The position numbers and the translations under genes were made by a program. The notes below the pieces were generated by a model that ran no database searches, had not been told where the DNA came from, and worked only from the letters and a program-made list of their open reading frames with translations. From Monosporascus cannonballus (taxonomy: Eukaryota > Ascomycota > Sordariomycetes > Xylariales): a DNA stretch of 64,000 bases. The stretch covers positions 248,001-312,000 of the forward strand of contig QJNS01000038.1 in NCBI GenBank assembly GCA_004154925.1, written 5' to 3'. Shown here one piece after another: positions 11,746-22,156 of the stretch (the stretch's first letter is position 1; every line of letters begins with the position of its first letter).

Positions 11746-13880
11746 CTACCTTGAGTCGGCATTCCTGTCTCTTTCCGCCTTCCCTCGAGACAGCCGTCCC
11801 AGAACCCTTCGAATGCCAGCCCGGAACTGCCTCGCGATCTGCGTACGCAGTTCATCCAGCGTGTCGCTGAAGAACATGATCATCCTGCCGAAGAAGAAGA
11901 GACACAAGAACGACAGGCTCGCTATCACCGCAAACGAGTACCAGTAGGTCTCGGCGGTCCAGTAGTCGTTGAGGTCGCTGATCTCTACCCCGAAGTAGCC
12001 CGTCATGAAGCTGATGGGCAGGAACAACACGCTGAGCTTCGCCAGCAGCGTCGCGCTCCGGTTCAGCTTCGCCGTCGCGTGGGAGTCCTTCTGCTGAGTG
12101 AGGTTGAAATACTGCTTTCCTCGTTAGCCACATACGAGAAGTTCCCAGAGTCAACTTCGCAAAGTTTTACTTACAGTGTCAGAAAGAGCGGCGATCTCTT
12201 CCAGGTGTCCTTGGATGGTGTTCAGCATGAGCCATTGCAACCGGTCGGCCAATCGATCAAAGCGGTCCAGGGCAGACTTGGTCAATTTTACCCGGGGTTC
12301 CTCGATGGGCGTGTCCATAGCAGCTATTGGATTGCTCAAGTTGGACAGCGAACCCGTTGGGTTCCATGGGTACTCGCCCGTCGCCCCCTCCGGTTTCGTT
12401 GTTACCATGATCTTCTTGATGAGGTTTCTGTAATTCTCGAACAGATGCCTCAGCTCGCGCAACTCTTTGCTCAGGTCGTGAAGTCGGGGGATGATCTCGG
12501 AAGTTTTGTGCTTCATTTTCCGGCTCTACGTTGTGTAAGCCTAGGACGAAGCCCACTATGTCCAGTTCACCTACATCACTATTCAACACGATTGGAGTCT
12601 GGAAATAATCAGTAAAGGTCACACACACTTTCGAATGATATGACACCAACCAGTTCATTAAGGGTGTCACGTGCCGCCTGGAAGGGGCCGGCTGCGGTAT
12701 AGTCCTCGAACAAGTAGTAGAATAGATTGCTCGCTCCTCCCTCGGCCAGCTCCTGCGAGAGCTGTTCTGGTCGACATTTCGATTTCCGCTTAGCCTCGAG
12801 AGCTTGCAAGGCTTTCCTGACGGAGCTCTGAGTAAGGGGGTTCGTTTTGTACTCATCATAGCCCTGATGGGACAACTGTTTAAGCACGTTAAGCATATTA
12901 GACTTCATGCTTTTAAGATTGTCCAGCCGCCATTTTTCCGCATCCACCTCAGGAGGTGCCGGTTCTATGGTCGGTTCTTCGTGGAACGACAGGACAGTAT
13001 CTGAACTGGCAGTTAGTAGCTGGCCCCCAGAGGATGGTCATAACGATCCCTACTATCGTCGCAGAGGGTAAGCCATAACCAATGTTTTGGTGGCATCAGT
13101 CTCGACCCGTCTTTAACACTAGGCACTGGAGGCATAGGTCGCCGATAAAGCCAGTGTGCTCCGATGCAGAGGGCTTTCCTTCGTTAACTCAAGGCCTCAA
13201 ATGCATCATGAGGTGGAAGAGTATTTACCTCGGTCTGTGTGGTCAATCGACGAGTAGTTGACCGTCTCCTTCAACAAGAAATACAACTGGATATCGTCTC
13301 CATCTAACGGGATCTCGGGCACTGGCTCAGCAGGTAACTGCTCAGATTCCGTACTGGATGTCTTCTCGCCTCTTTCCAAAGCAGACTCGGTTGAGGTAGC
13401 CTTGCCTCTTGCCGCTGGTTTCTGCACGCCGGCAACCTTTCGTCTCTGTTTCATGCGTTCCTCCTTCCACTTGGTGACAGGCTTCATCTTAACCAGGGAT
13501 CTCAACCTGTCCGAGAACTCATATTGCTGCCCTAGGAAATCCACAAGATCTTTCTGCGCATACGTGTCCCAAATATTACTGTACATACGCCGGATCTATC
13601 AGCCCATGAATGGACGTCGGGGAACCGAAACTTACATCCAGCGAATTGGATACTCATCACCTCGAGTAGGGTTTCTAAACATGGATTCGAAATCACATAG
13701 TTCAAGATCGCGTGCCACTCGGGCGCGGCGCGGCCCAAACTCGACGACGAAGTTGCTGCAGTTTTCGGAGGCAGCCTCCCGCGCCGTTTCTCGGAACACA
13801 GCTTTAAGGTCAAAATCCTTGAACTTGTCGCTTAGGTCCCCCGCGTGAGGGTGCTGATCTAACTGATCTTGGGAGTCCAT
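11746..13880 (-). CDS. CorA-like divalent-cation transporter domain protein
   Basis: Six exons can be chained in frame: 13,880-13,636; 13,578-13,229; 13,000-12,651; 12,598-12,575; 12,525-12,175; 12,111-11,746. All introns are GT-AG, and the product is about 561 residues. The N-terminal part has the block RWINIWDTYAQKDLVDFLG seen in fungal CorA-like proteins, followed by a long, mostly helical, Lys/Glu-rich cytosolic domain. The C-terminus has two membrane helices (about 463-481 and 497-515), as in the CorA/Alr/Mrs2 fold. The loop motif after helix 1 reads YFG (residues 479-481) where classical CorA channels have GMN, so selectivity, or transport itself, is uncertain. The 24-nt fourth exon and the 228-nt third intron are the weakest parts of the model. 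ATG 13,880 is the first Met of the opening frame; upstream exons are possible. Confidence 0.8.
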
Positions 13881-15060
13881 TATCGCAACGGAATTTGAAA
13901 TGATAGATTCATGAAAGAACAAGAGTCGAGCACGAAGGAGGAATTCATCGAAAGTCTCAAATGTCTATGGTCGATATCCTGCGCGACAACATCACGCGAC
14001 AGGGGGCAACAGGTCACGTCGCACCGAGCTGACATGCCCAGAGATAACAAGCACAGGACCCCATTTGCAGTTGCTTGCGCTAACAAGCCTAGTACTGGGT
14101 CACCCTCGAGGAGACGGAGCACAGCAGGGGTGCGAGAGGGGCGGCAGGGCGGATAGTCCCACCCACTCATAGGGCCTGCTAGGAAGTTTAGCCACCGGGC
14201 CGGGGCCTTTGAAAACGTTGGTTGGCAGCAAGTACTTCCCTATAAATAGCGACTTCAACTAGTGACAACAAGCTACTGTCAGTAGGTTCAAGATCAATCT
14301 CATGAGTCATGGCTCCCCCATCTGACATATAGAAATCAGTTCCCGGTGGCAGTGGCGGTCATGGAATTACGATGCTGCCAACTATGTTAAATACCGTCTT
14401 GTCACAAGAGACCAACCCCGTCAGGCTCTGGACACAATCGTTGGGCCACCTCTGACTCCGAAGGTGTATCTAAATGCCATTATATTTTCATATTAAGTAC
14501 CTACGGAAATTATGCCCTCTATTTTCGAATGCTTATTTTCCATATATTCAAACAATACAGTTTTTTTTTTGGATTGCATAACCTTATGGTCGTTAGTCGG
14601 ATATGGATTATTCAATTCTCGTAATGTAACTCCTGAATACCGTAAGGGGTGGCCCGATTATTTCGTCCAGAGCCTGCTGGTATTGCATCTCTGAGCCCCG
14701 ATCTGTTTGCAAGTCAGCTGCAGGAGAGGGGAGCAAAGGATCGGCCCCGAACCAATCATCCAGGCCGCACCTGAAACTCAACATGGCCGAAAGCGCGCAA
14801 CCTATCCGACGACGCTAGGCGGAGAATCGAGCTCGTTTCGGCCTACGAGGAAGGCTGCCGATTTCATCTCGGGCATTACAAGCTCTTCAGGCTGGCTGCG
14901 CCGGGGCGGGATCCTGATGATAGGTAGCATTCGTTTCAAACCCCTCCCCCTCCCCGCCTTGAGCAAATGCAGCGGCTTGGGGGCTGGAGTTTGCTGTGCC
15001 GATAGCGTCCGGCTCGATGCACCGCGCGAGAGAGTGCGTTAGCCGAGCCGACGAGGACTA
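13881..15060. other. Intergenic, no supportable gene
   Basis: This is the 5' flank of the CorA-like gene and the 5' side of the GNAT remnant. A TATA-like CTATAAATA lies at about 14,241 on the plus strand. Short open frames occur on both strands without recognisable domains. Confidence 0.4.
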
Positions 15061-15076
15061 ACTCAAGAGCGTCCAG

Positions 15077-15523
15077 CACCCTTTAGCAAAGACGTTTGTC
15101 GCCGTTAGTCTGACCGACGGAAACGTCTTTGTCCGCCTCGTCGCTGATCAGCCCACTGCCGTAGACGAGGCCGGAGGAGAGAGCATCCTTGGTGGTTATG
15201 ATAAATGATACCGCACGAGACGGCCCCGAGGATACGCCTCTGTCTTTCGAAATTGCAGGCTTATACAGCCGACCCCGAAGCGCCCGGCCGAGGTCTAGGC
15301 AGCACGTTGATGAAGGCCGCCGTGGAGCGCGCCGTCGAGGAGGCGCGGCCTCAAGGCAAGCACCTCGAGCTCAAGACCGTCGTATATGCATCAGATACGA
15401 GGACGATCGCGGTTGCGAGAAATGCGGGTTTGTGACGGCCGTCGCGCGGCAAAGCGTCAACCATCTCAGGGACCCGGAGCTTGTCACCGAGCTTGTCATG
15501 TATTTCCAGGCCCGGACAGTCTA
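15077..15523 (+). pseudogene. GNAT-type N-acetyltransferase, frameshifted remnant
   Basis: Three segments of one GNAT-like protein lie in three different plus-strand frames. Segment 1 (15,077-15,208) reads FVAVSLTDGNVFVRLVADQP and ends in a stop. Segment 2 (about 15,250-15,435) contains the acetyl-CoA-binding motif A, GRGLGSTLMKAAVERAVEEA, and ends ARNAGL-stop. Segment 3 continues from that exact point in the next frame as CGFVTAVARQSV to a stop at about 15,523, ending LVMYFQ. The segment 2/3 break falls in GGTTTGTGAC and would be repaired by one extra base, so it looks like a 1-bp loss. The breaks leave no room for normal introns. Either a recently dead gene or assembly indels; acceptor substrate unknown. 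Confidence 0.6.
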
Positions 15524-16271
15524 GCTCGCGTAAGGAAATCTGCCTCTCGGTAGTAGCTACGTGTACAAACAGTGTCTACAACTCCCCGGCTTGGTTAAGC
15601 CTGATGTCGGTCCAAACTACCAACGTAGGAATATAAGTAGCTATGAACTAACTTGCTAGGACAAGTATCCGTGTTGACGAACGCAGGCTTCCCGTGCACT
15701 GGCTTCGGAAATCCCTATGCCAAACGGGTCGGGCTGGCATCGAGCTAGCCTACTAGTCAACCATCGTAGCCATCAGGCTGAAAGCTGGCCTAAGAAGTCG
15801 GCCACCCTGTTCCCCGGTCCGGGTTGTTTCAAGAGAGGATACTACCTGCTCAAACATGGAGCCTCACCATCAATGGGTACATAGGCCAACGCCATTTAGG
15901 GACGCCTACGTCCTCGGGTGCCAATTATGCACAGCAATAACATGAGTGCTTTCGACGCTAACTGGGATAGGAAAAATACACCCTAAGACGTCAAAGTTGT
16001 ATAACACGAGTTGTCAATTGGGACCTTTTCTGGAGGTACAGATCAGACCTGTTATTGTTGTGCATAATTGGCACCCGAGGACACACCACTAACTCCTGTG
16101 ATCCCATGCCGTATAAGGTCAGGGCAACCGATGTGCTCTACCACCGAACCGCCCGCTTCTTGCGCTGTCAATTTCCTCATATGGAGAAATGGAATGAGAG
16201 CATTGGCGGTAAGGTATTCTAGGAAGAACGACAGCGCTTCATTCTTCCGCGCAAACAAGGTTGTTATCAAG
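15524..16271. other. Intergenic, with a foldback element
   Basis: Holds the 173-bp inverted-repeat element at 15,910-16,082 and the presumed promoter and 5' leader of the downstream GPI-protein gene. Nothing else recognised. Confidence 0.45.
15910..16082. mobile_element. MITE-like foldback element with 32-bp inverted repeats
   Basis: Positions 15,910-15,941 and 16,051-16,082 are reverse complements over 32 bp with a single mismatch (core GTGCCAATTATGCACA). They enclose 109 bp with no coding potential. The size and structure suit a miniature inverted-repeat element or a foldback. No clear target-site duplication was found. It ends 190 bp before the ATG of the next gene, so it lies within that gene's presumed promoter or leader. 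Confidence 0.7.
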
Positions 16272-17330
16272 ATGTCGCGCTCGTCGGCGCTCTTGGTGTT
16301 CCTGTTACGGCTTTCCCACCAAGCGATAGCAACCGTCAGTTTTGGGGGGGACCTGGGCCATGGGAGAACTTTGGTTCCTTGGCCACATAACGACAATGAT
16401 AACCACGAGGGCGACTGGCACGATGGTGGCGACCGCGATGATGACGACGATGACGACCGTGAGGATGATGACCGTGAGCAGGACGCGATGGAGCTTCCTC
16501 CTGGGTGCACGAAAGACCGTGCCCGGGACCTAGGATGCGAGCACATCAAGTGCATATGCGAGCGGTCCGCCGATGGCTTCCTACAAGAGCTGGCGACAAG
16601 TATTTTGCAGACGTGTAAGACACTGACGGATTTCGGGGCCGAGCTGGATCGCCTGCCATCGGCTTGTGACAACTTGGATATCAAAATCCCCGACTTTGTT
16701 ATCGAACATGCCTCATCTATTCTGAACAGTTTCACATCTTCGGCCGTAAGCTCCAAACCCACGTTTGAGCAATCATCCACTCGGATGACGCCCATCGCGG
16801 AAGAACCGAAGACCTCACCCACGACCGCAGACGAAGGCCCGGGGAAGACCACAGAAACGACGGTTGAAGAGACGTCTCCAGAGACCTCTCAGCCCGCGGC
16901 GTCGGCGACCATACCGGAAACATCATCCGATACGGGTTCCACCACAAGCGCAGTGACAGCTCCAGCCGGCGGAGACCCATCCATGTCTCCTACCGAAGCC
17001 TCACCGTCAACCAACCAGGCTCCTTCTATGCCTACTAGTGGGACTTCGGAATCGACCGGCCGGGCTGCCATGCCTACTACTAAGACCTCGGAGCCTACAG
17101 GTAGTCGACAGCAGCCTAGTACGACCGATACGACCGTCCCGGGCACTGGGTCTGTTGCTTCCACCACCGTTTCTGCCGCAACCGGCGCCGAGCCGCCAGA
17201 GGGGCCGGTCGTTATGAACGGGGGGAGCCCATTCGATTCGCCAGTGTCCGGTAGCGGGGCGGAGCAGCCGGGGCGCTCCCTTGCCAGTCTTGTCCTCGGG
17301 TTGGCTGCTGTGGCAGCGTTGGGCTGGTGA
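16272..17330 (+). CDS. GPI-anchored, CFEM-like cell-surface protein
   Basis: A single-exon frame of 352 residues from ATG 16,272. The frame is open further upstream but without a better Met, and this start places a hydrophobic signal peptide first (residues 1-21, SSALLVFLLRLSHQAIA). Next come a His/Asp segment and an acidic run of Asp, Glu and Arg (about 54-70). A small cysteine module follows with C79, C89, C94, C96, C115 and C132. Its C-x4-C-x-C-x18-C core resembles part of the eight-cysteine CFEM domain, but two cysteines are missing. Residues about 150-330 are a Thr/Ser/Pro-rich stalk with repeated TSE, TTK and PT blocks. The tail ends in a hydrophobic GPI-attachment signal (SLASLVLGLAAVAALGW) after small residues. 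Likely displayed on the plasma membrane or wall. CFEM proteins bind haem or act at the host surface, but with a reduced cysteine set that is only a possibility here. Confidence 0.75.
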   Translation: MSRSSALLVFLLRLSHQAIATVSFGGDLGHGRTLVPWPHNDNDNHEGDWHDGGDRDDDDDDDREDDDREQDAMELPPGCTKDRARDLGCEHIKCICERSADGFLQELATSILQTCKTLTDFGAELDRLPSACDNLDIKIPDFVIEHASSILNSFTSSAVSSKPTFEQSSTRMTPIAEEPKTSPTTADEGPGKTTETTVEETSPETSQPAASATIPETSSDTGSTTSAVTAPAGGDPSMSPTEASPSTNQAPSMPTSGTSESTGRAAMPTTKTSEPTGSRQQPSTTDTTVPGTGSVASTTVSAATGAEPPEGPVVMNGGSPFDSPVSGSGAEQPGRSLASLVLGLAAVAALGW

Positions 17331-18667
17331 TGTACGGTACGTGTCTAACGGACCAACATCGGAGGACGGACGACCCCGAGGTTCTACCATTGCAACTCCC
17401 GGCTGAGGCTTACCTCGTAGTCAGACACGGCACCCCTTATACTGGTGGTCATTGGAGGACGAGCCCTTAGGTCTCGCAATATAAACTACCCACTCACCAT
17501 CGTATCCGACATTGAACCCCAGGGAAACAGAACGCTAGCTCGCCCCCGCCCAGACTTCGGGGAAAAGAGCACCCCCGCCAGCAAGCGGAAACAAGGTTTC
17601 ACATTTCCGTCCGCTTCTCCCTTCATGCGTACCCATCTGTCTACCCACAAACAGACTGCCGCCCTCCAAGGAAATTGCACAGACCGACAGCCCGTCCAAC
17701 AATCACCCCTAGTCCAAAAGGCCCAACAACCTTCCCGCCACAGCACCTCCGTCCGGCACCCCTCCCACGGCGCACCTGTCGACCCAGACGGTCAAGTCGC
17801 CGGGGTCGGGACCCACGCCGTAGGTGCAAGAACCGAAGACCCTAGCGCCACCGATGCACCGCGGGTCGGCACACGAGACGCGGCCGCCGTGCTCGGGGTC
17901 GGATATGGTGTGGTGCTAACGGTGGTGGTTGTCGTGTTCGATTATCAGCGTTCATTATTCCACGTGGATTGTCGTTATAATACGTGCTTCAAAGGGGGCG
18001 GACCTAATTAGAAAAAGAGAGGGAAAGGAGAAGGGAGGTTGGGGCAAGAGAGAAAAGGGGGTTCTTTCTTATGCGCCGGCATTACTACCTAGTCCAAATG
18101 ATTCGACCGGAATAGGTAGGGGTGAGTAAATGCATCGATCTTAGTTTCATAGCATATTGTTTGATATCCAGGACTTATTGACTTGTGTCTTCTGCGGAAA
18201 GGCTGAATAACATGCAGTGGATTCATGTTCTCTAGTATGCTCGTAGCAGCCCAAGGCTCATGTACCTTTGACCGACAGCTTCCCACCTAGACCTAACTTC
18301 TGATGATGCAGTTACCTAGATGCAAATCCATTATTCTACTCGTGGAAACCTAGAATTAATATCTAGTGTTATTTTGGGCTTAACTTAGCAAAAATGCTTT
18401 ATGGCCGCCAAAGACAAACCAGTAAAGTAGGCATTAGCTTTACGAAGACTCAACCCTGAGAGAAAAATCGATTAGTTTTTTTTTTAGTCGCCTAGTGTAC
18501 ACCTGCGCCGTGCCATATCAACCGGGTTGTCGGAAATAAGAATGGACCTGAAAGCAGTATCATAGCGTGGCATTAATACGTTGAATGGTCCTTTGCTCAG
18601 CTTTAATTAGCTGGCACATCCTCCCACGTCGTCCCCATGTTCCTTCACCTTATAGCTGAAGCCGCAC
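17331..18667. other. Intergenic between convergent genes
   Basis: The 3' flanks of the GPI-protein gene (plus) and calnexin (minus). A 188-codon open frame at 17,445-18,011 is low-complexity and has a competing frame opposite; I do not accept it as a gene. A purine-rich stretch lies at about 18,010-18,060. Confidence 0.4.
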
Positions 18668-20601
18668 CTACGATTGGTTCTTGGTACGCTTGTTAACCTC
18701 CGCTTTCACGTTCTCTGCGCCGGTAGAGACGGCCTCAGCAGCCTTGTCCTTGGCCTCAGTTGCCTTAGCCTTGGCATCAGCAGCGGCTTTCTTGGCAGGC
18801 GCAGGTGCGCTGCCTCCGGCGGTGAAGATGCCGATAACAGCGATGATAGTGACAAGGAGACAACCGACGGTAGCGGGAACCTCAGGGACGAACTTCATAG
18901 CCTGGATTGGGTCGTTGGCGGCGATGGTGAGGAACAGGTCGAGCTTCTCCTTGACGTACTCGACGGGGTCATCCAGGAACCGGAGCTCGGAGGGGGACTT
19001 GGGCTTGTCGTCCTTCTTCGGCTTCTCAGCCTCCTCAAGGGCCTTCTCAACAGGGTGCTTCTTGTCAAACGTCTCGGCGGCAAGCTGGTTAGCCTCCTCG
19101 ATTGAGTGACCCACATAGATGTTGTCGAACATGATGTCGTTCTGCATAGTCCAGATCTCAAAGCCAAGCTGCACAGGTCGTTAGTTTAGGTCATAGAACC
19201 TCGAGATATTAGGTTACTTACTGCACCAATAGGCTCGAAGTTGGCGGGCGTCTTGTCCTCGTAGTAGTTGGGGTTCTTGATCTTACGAGGAGCCCAGGGA
19301 CCCTTGTAGGCAGGGTTGTCGATGTAAGGTGCAGTCCACTTGCCCTTGTAGTCGGGGTTCTTCTTCATGGGCTTAGTCCACGGGCCACATCCAGAAACAT
19401 CGGCGCACTTGGGGTTGGGGACCGTGGGAGGGATCCAATCACCGTCCTCCTCATCATCCCAGTCCTCGGGCTTCTCGGCCTCGGGGTCAGGAACGGTAAG
19501 GGGCTCCTCTTCTAGCCAGTCTTCAGGCTTGGTAGCCTCCTCGTCGACGATTTCGTACGGCGCATCCTCGTCCCAGTCCTCAGGCTTCTTGGCATCAGGA
19601 TCCGGAATACGGGCCTCGTCAACCCAGTCCTCGGGTTTCGTGTCATCGGGGTCATCGATCTCCTCCGGGGGGTTGACGGAGGGTTTGAACTGCTCAAGGA
19701 GGCTGCCTTCACGGACAGTGTCGTGGTTCTTCTGGATAGTGAAGGTGTTATTGGGGTGGACGAGGAGAGTGTAGAGCTCCGTCGTCTTGGCGATGGTGGC
19801 AATAGGGGCAGCCTCCAGGTGCTTCTCCTCGTACTCGCCAGTCTTGGGGTTCTTGTGGTTGAAGATGAAGTGGACCTTGTTGGTAGTACCGCACTTGTCG
19901 GGGCCGAACATGATGACATAGGGGGTCGTGTTGCTGAACTCTTCCTGGTGGAGAGCCTTGTTCTCACGAAGAAGCTTCATGTAAGCACCGCCGCACTCCA
20001 GACCCTCTGAGCCGAGATATTAGCACGCGAACTCTTTAACAATTTTGGGGTTGAAGGCTTACTCTGCAGCTTGACCTCGTATTGGACAACCAAGGTCTTG
20101 CCCGTGTTGTCAATCTTCTTGGGGAGCTTAGCGGAGATGGCATGGTGGGCAGCCTTGTCCTTGACAACAAGACCCTTCTCGCCCTCCATTCCCTTGAAGA
20201 CATAAGGCTCCTCAACTGCCCATTCACCAACGTAGGCCCATTCCTCGTCGGTGCCTGTGGTTTCCTTCTTAGCATGGGAAGGCTTCCATCGCTCCTCCCA
20301 GCCGTCGGTGAACTGCTCGATGAAACCGGTAGAGGACTTCAAAGTGGTGGGCTATAGCAGTAAGGGTCAGCGATCACTGCTCAACAACATCACATATCAA
20401 GGGCCTATAGGTGGTGGCAGAATACTAGATATAGAACAGGACCCAAGAATTGGAGGAGAGGAAGCAGGATAAACATACAGTGAAGGTGGGCAGCTCAATG
20501 GACGAGCTGGTGGTGGGCGACTCCTCAGCAGCAGCCGAGCTTTCCTCAGCATGCACGCTGAAGGCCAGGACGGCTGCAGTGATAGCAGCAGTGAACTTCA
20601 T
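18668..20601 (-). CDS. CNE1: Calnexin, ER membrane lectin chaperone
   Basis: Binds monoglucosylated N-glycans on newly made glycoproteins in the ER and holds them for folding. Four exons join in frame (20,601-20,479; 20,351-20,063; 20,006-19,222; 19,168-18,668; introns of 127, 56 and 53 nt, all GT-AG) for 565 residues, the normal fungal length. A signal peptide covers residues 1-18 ([18 protein letters not shown]). The globular lectin part carries [10 protein letters not shown] and MFGPDKCG, the calreticulin-family signatures. The P-domain arm is a run of repeated KPEDW blocks followed by GPW...KNP.YKG repeats, including [11 protein letters not shown] single transmembrane helix lies at about 498-516, and the cytosolic tail is Ala/Lys-rich and mostly basic. 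The yeast symbol is CNE1; filamentous fungi often use clxA or cnx1. The family assignment is essentially certain. Confidence 0.97.
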
Positions 20602-22156
20602 TGTGAATGTGGGCGAAATGTAATATACCCGCAGTGCAGGACAACGGCGAGAGTGTGGGCAGATGCCGGGGAGGAGGAGTCTGCGACAAGCAGGGAGGTT
20701 AGAGACAAGAGCGGGCTTGCCTCTTAGTAGCTCGGTACTGATCGGGAGAATCAGCCAACTACTAGGTGAGAGGTCGAAGAATGCTTTGCTCCCAGAGCTC
20801 AGGAAGGAAAAAAAAAAAGAATATTTCTTCTGAAGATCTGGAGAGGGAAGAAATTGCTTATCGTTGGCCAGATATATTTGTGTCTCCAGTGAAGCCTGTG
20901 GATCTTGTTGGACACGTTTCCTTAAGGTCGGTCTAAACGCCGAGAGCGAAGTTCCCCCAAGGAAATCGATGAGCTTCTTTTTCTTGCCGAGAATGGGTAG
21001 TGCTGGTATGAGCCGCACGGATCATCCAGCTAGAGTCCGTGGTAGGTCAGGTAACTCTATGTATTTCGTACCTCCTGCCGTATAAGCCAAAGTTACCCAT
21101 CTCTTTAAGGTACTTCCGTGAAATATGGCAACAACGAACTGGACATGCTGCACTAAGCCGACGTTACTTCTGTAGGTCTGGTTGGTACCTAGAGCTACCT
21201 AACAGTTGGGGAACCTTGTCCGTGTTATCGGTGCGGGGTTGGGTTATCCGCTGGTGAATTGATGGCACAAAGCGCAAGGTAACTAAACACACACCTCTTA
21301 TTTGCTGTTTGGTAAATAGGTGCACGTCTTCTGAGAATCAAACAGGAACGACAAATTTGAGTCGTTGCTCGAAGAGGAGTAGTTTTCTAACGACTTATAT
21401 AAGCGTTGGTAGGATGGGGCCAAAGCCTTCATCCCCCGGAGTTATCAACTCATCCCATCAGCCTCGTGCATATGTAGGTATGTACTCAGCGACATATGCA
21501 TGTATTGTCCTGGAAGCTTATTGCTTATTACAGTTGAAGGGGCTAAGGATACAAGTAGGATATCTCTATAAGGCAATAGCGATTAATGCCATGAATTCAT
21601 GCAACTGAAAGCTATATCTATGTACGAAGATATTTAACCGAGTTATGCACATTGTCGGTATAGTCCACATAATGTGGATTCACATATGTACCATCGTTTG
21701 AGTTTAAGGCCAGTTTGGTATGGAAGGCGTTGCTTGTTCAGTAGAATTGCTCTTCATAATCAGAATCTTGGAAGCAACGGACAAGTACCCGAATCACTCT
21801 TCAGCTCTATCGGCTCGAATGGACACGTGGACAATAGCCAGCAAGCACAAGGTAACACATGGAATTAAACTCTTGTGGTACGGTAAATATAGAAACTTAG
21901 GTAGCCGATGGCTCCGCATCTAAAATTGTCCTAACGTTGCATGTGCTTTTGGCAGAAGTCGGCATTGGCCAATCAACTCGCAAGTATAACACCGGATATT
22001 TTCAATTTCATTAGCCTCGTCCAAGTTTGCGTGCTCCATCCACCTTCGACGCTCCGTTCTGTTGGTATGCTGGGCGCTATTATTTACCGAACCAGCTGTT
22101 ATAGCAAACCCCAAAAACAGGTTGCCGCCTAAGCGATTGTTCCGCCTCCAGAAACC
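20602..22156. other. Divergent intergenic region
   Basis: Promoter side of both calnexin (minus) and the dehydratase gene (plus). Small open frames only. I looked for an unfolded-protein-response element upstream of calnexin and could not point to a convincing one. Confidence 0.4.

Noticed and set aside
17445..18011. 188-codon plus-strand open frame between the GPI gene and calnexin
   Set aside because: Low-complexity, no domain, competing open frame on the other strand, and it lies in the convergent 3' flanks.
18681..19774. Long open frames antisense to calnexin
   Set aside because: They are shadows of the codon-biased, Lys/Ala/Asp-rich calnexin exons and have no features of their own.
20425..21018. 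Minus-strand 197-codon frame covering the calnexin start
   Set aside because: It is the in-frame 5' extension of calnexin exon 1. The ATG at 20,601 with its signal peptide is the better start.
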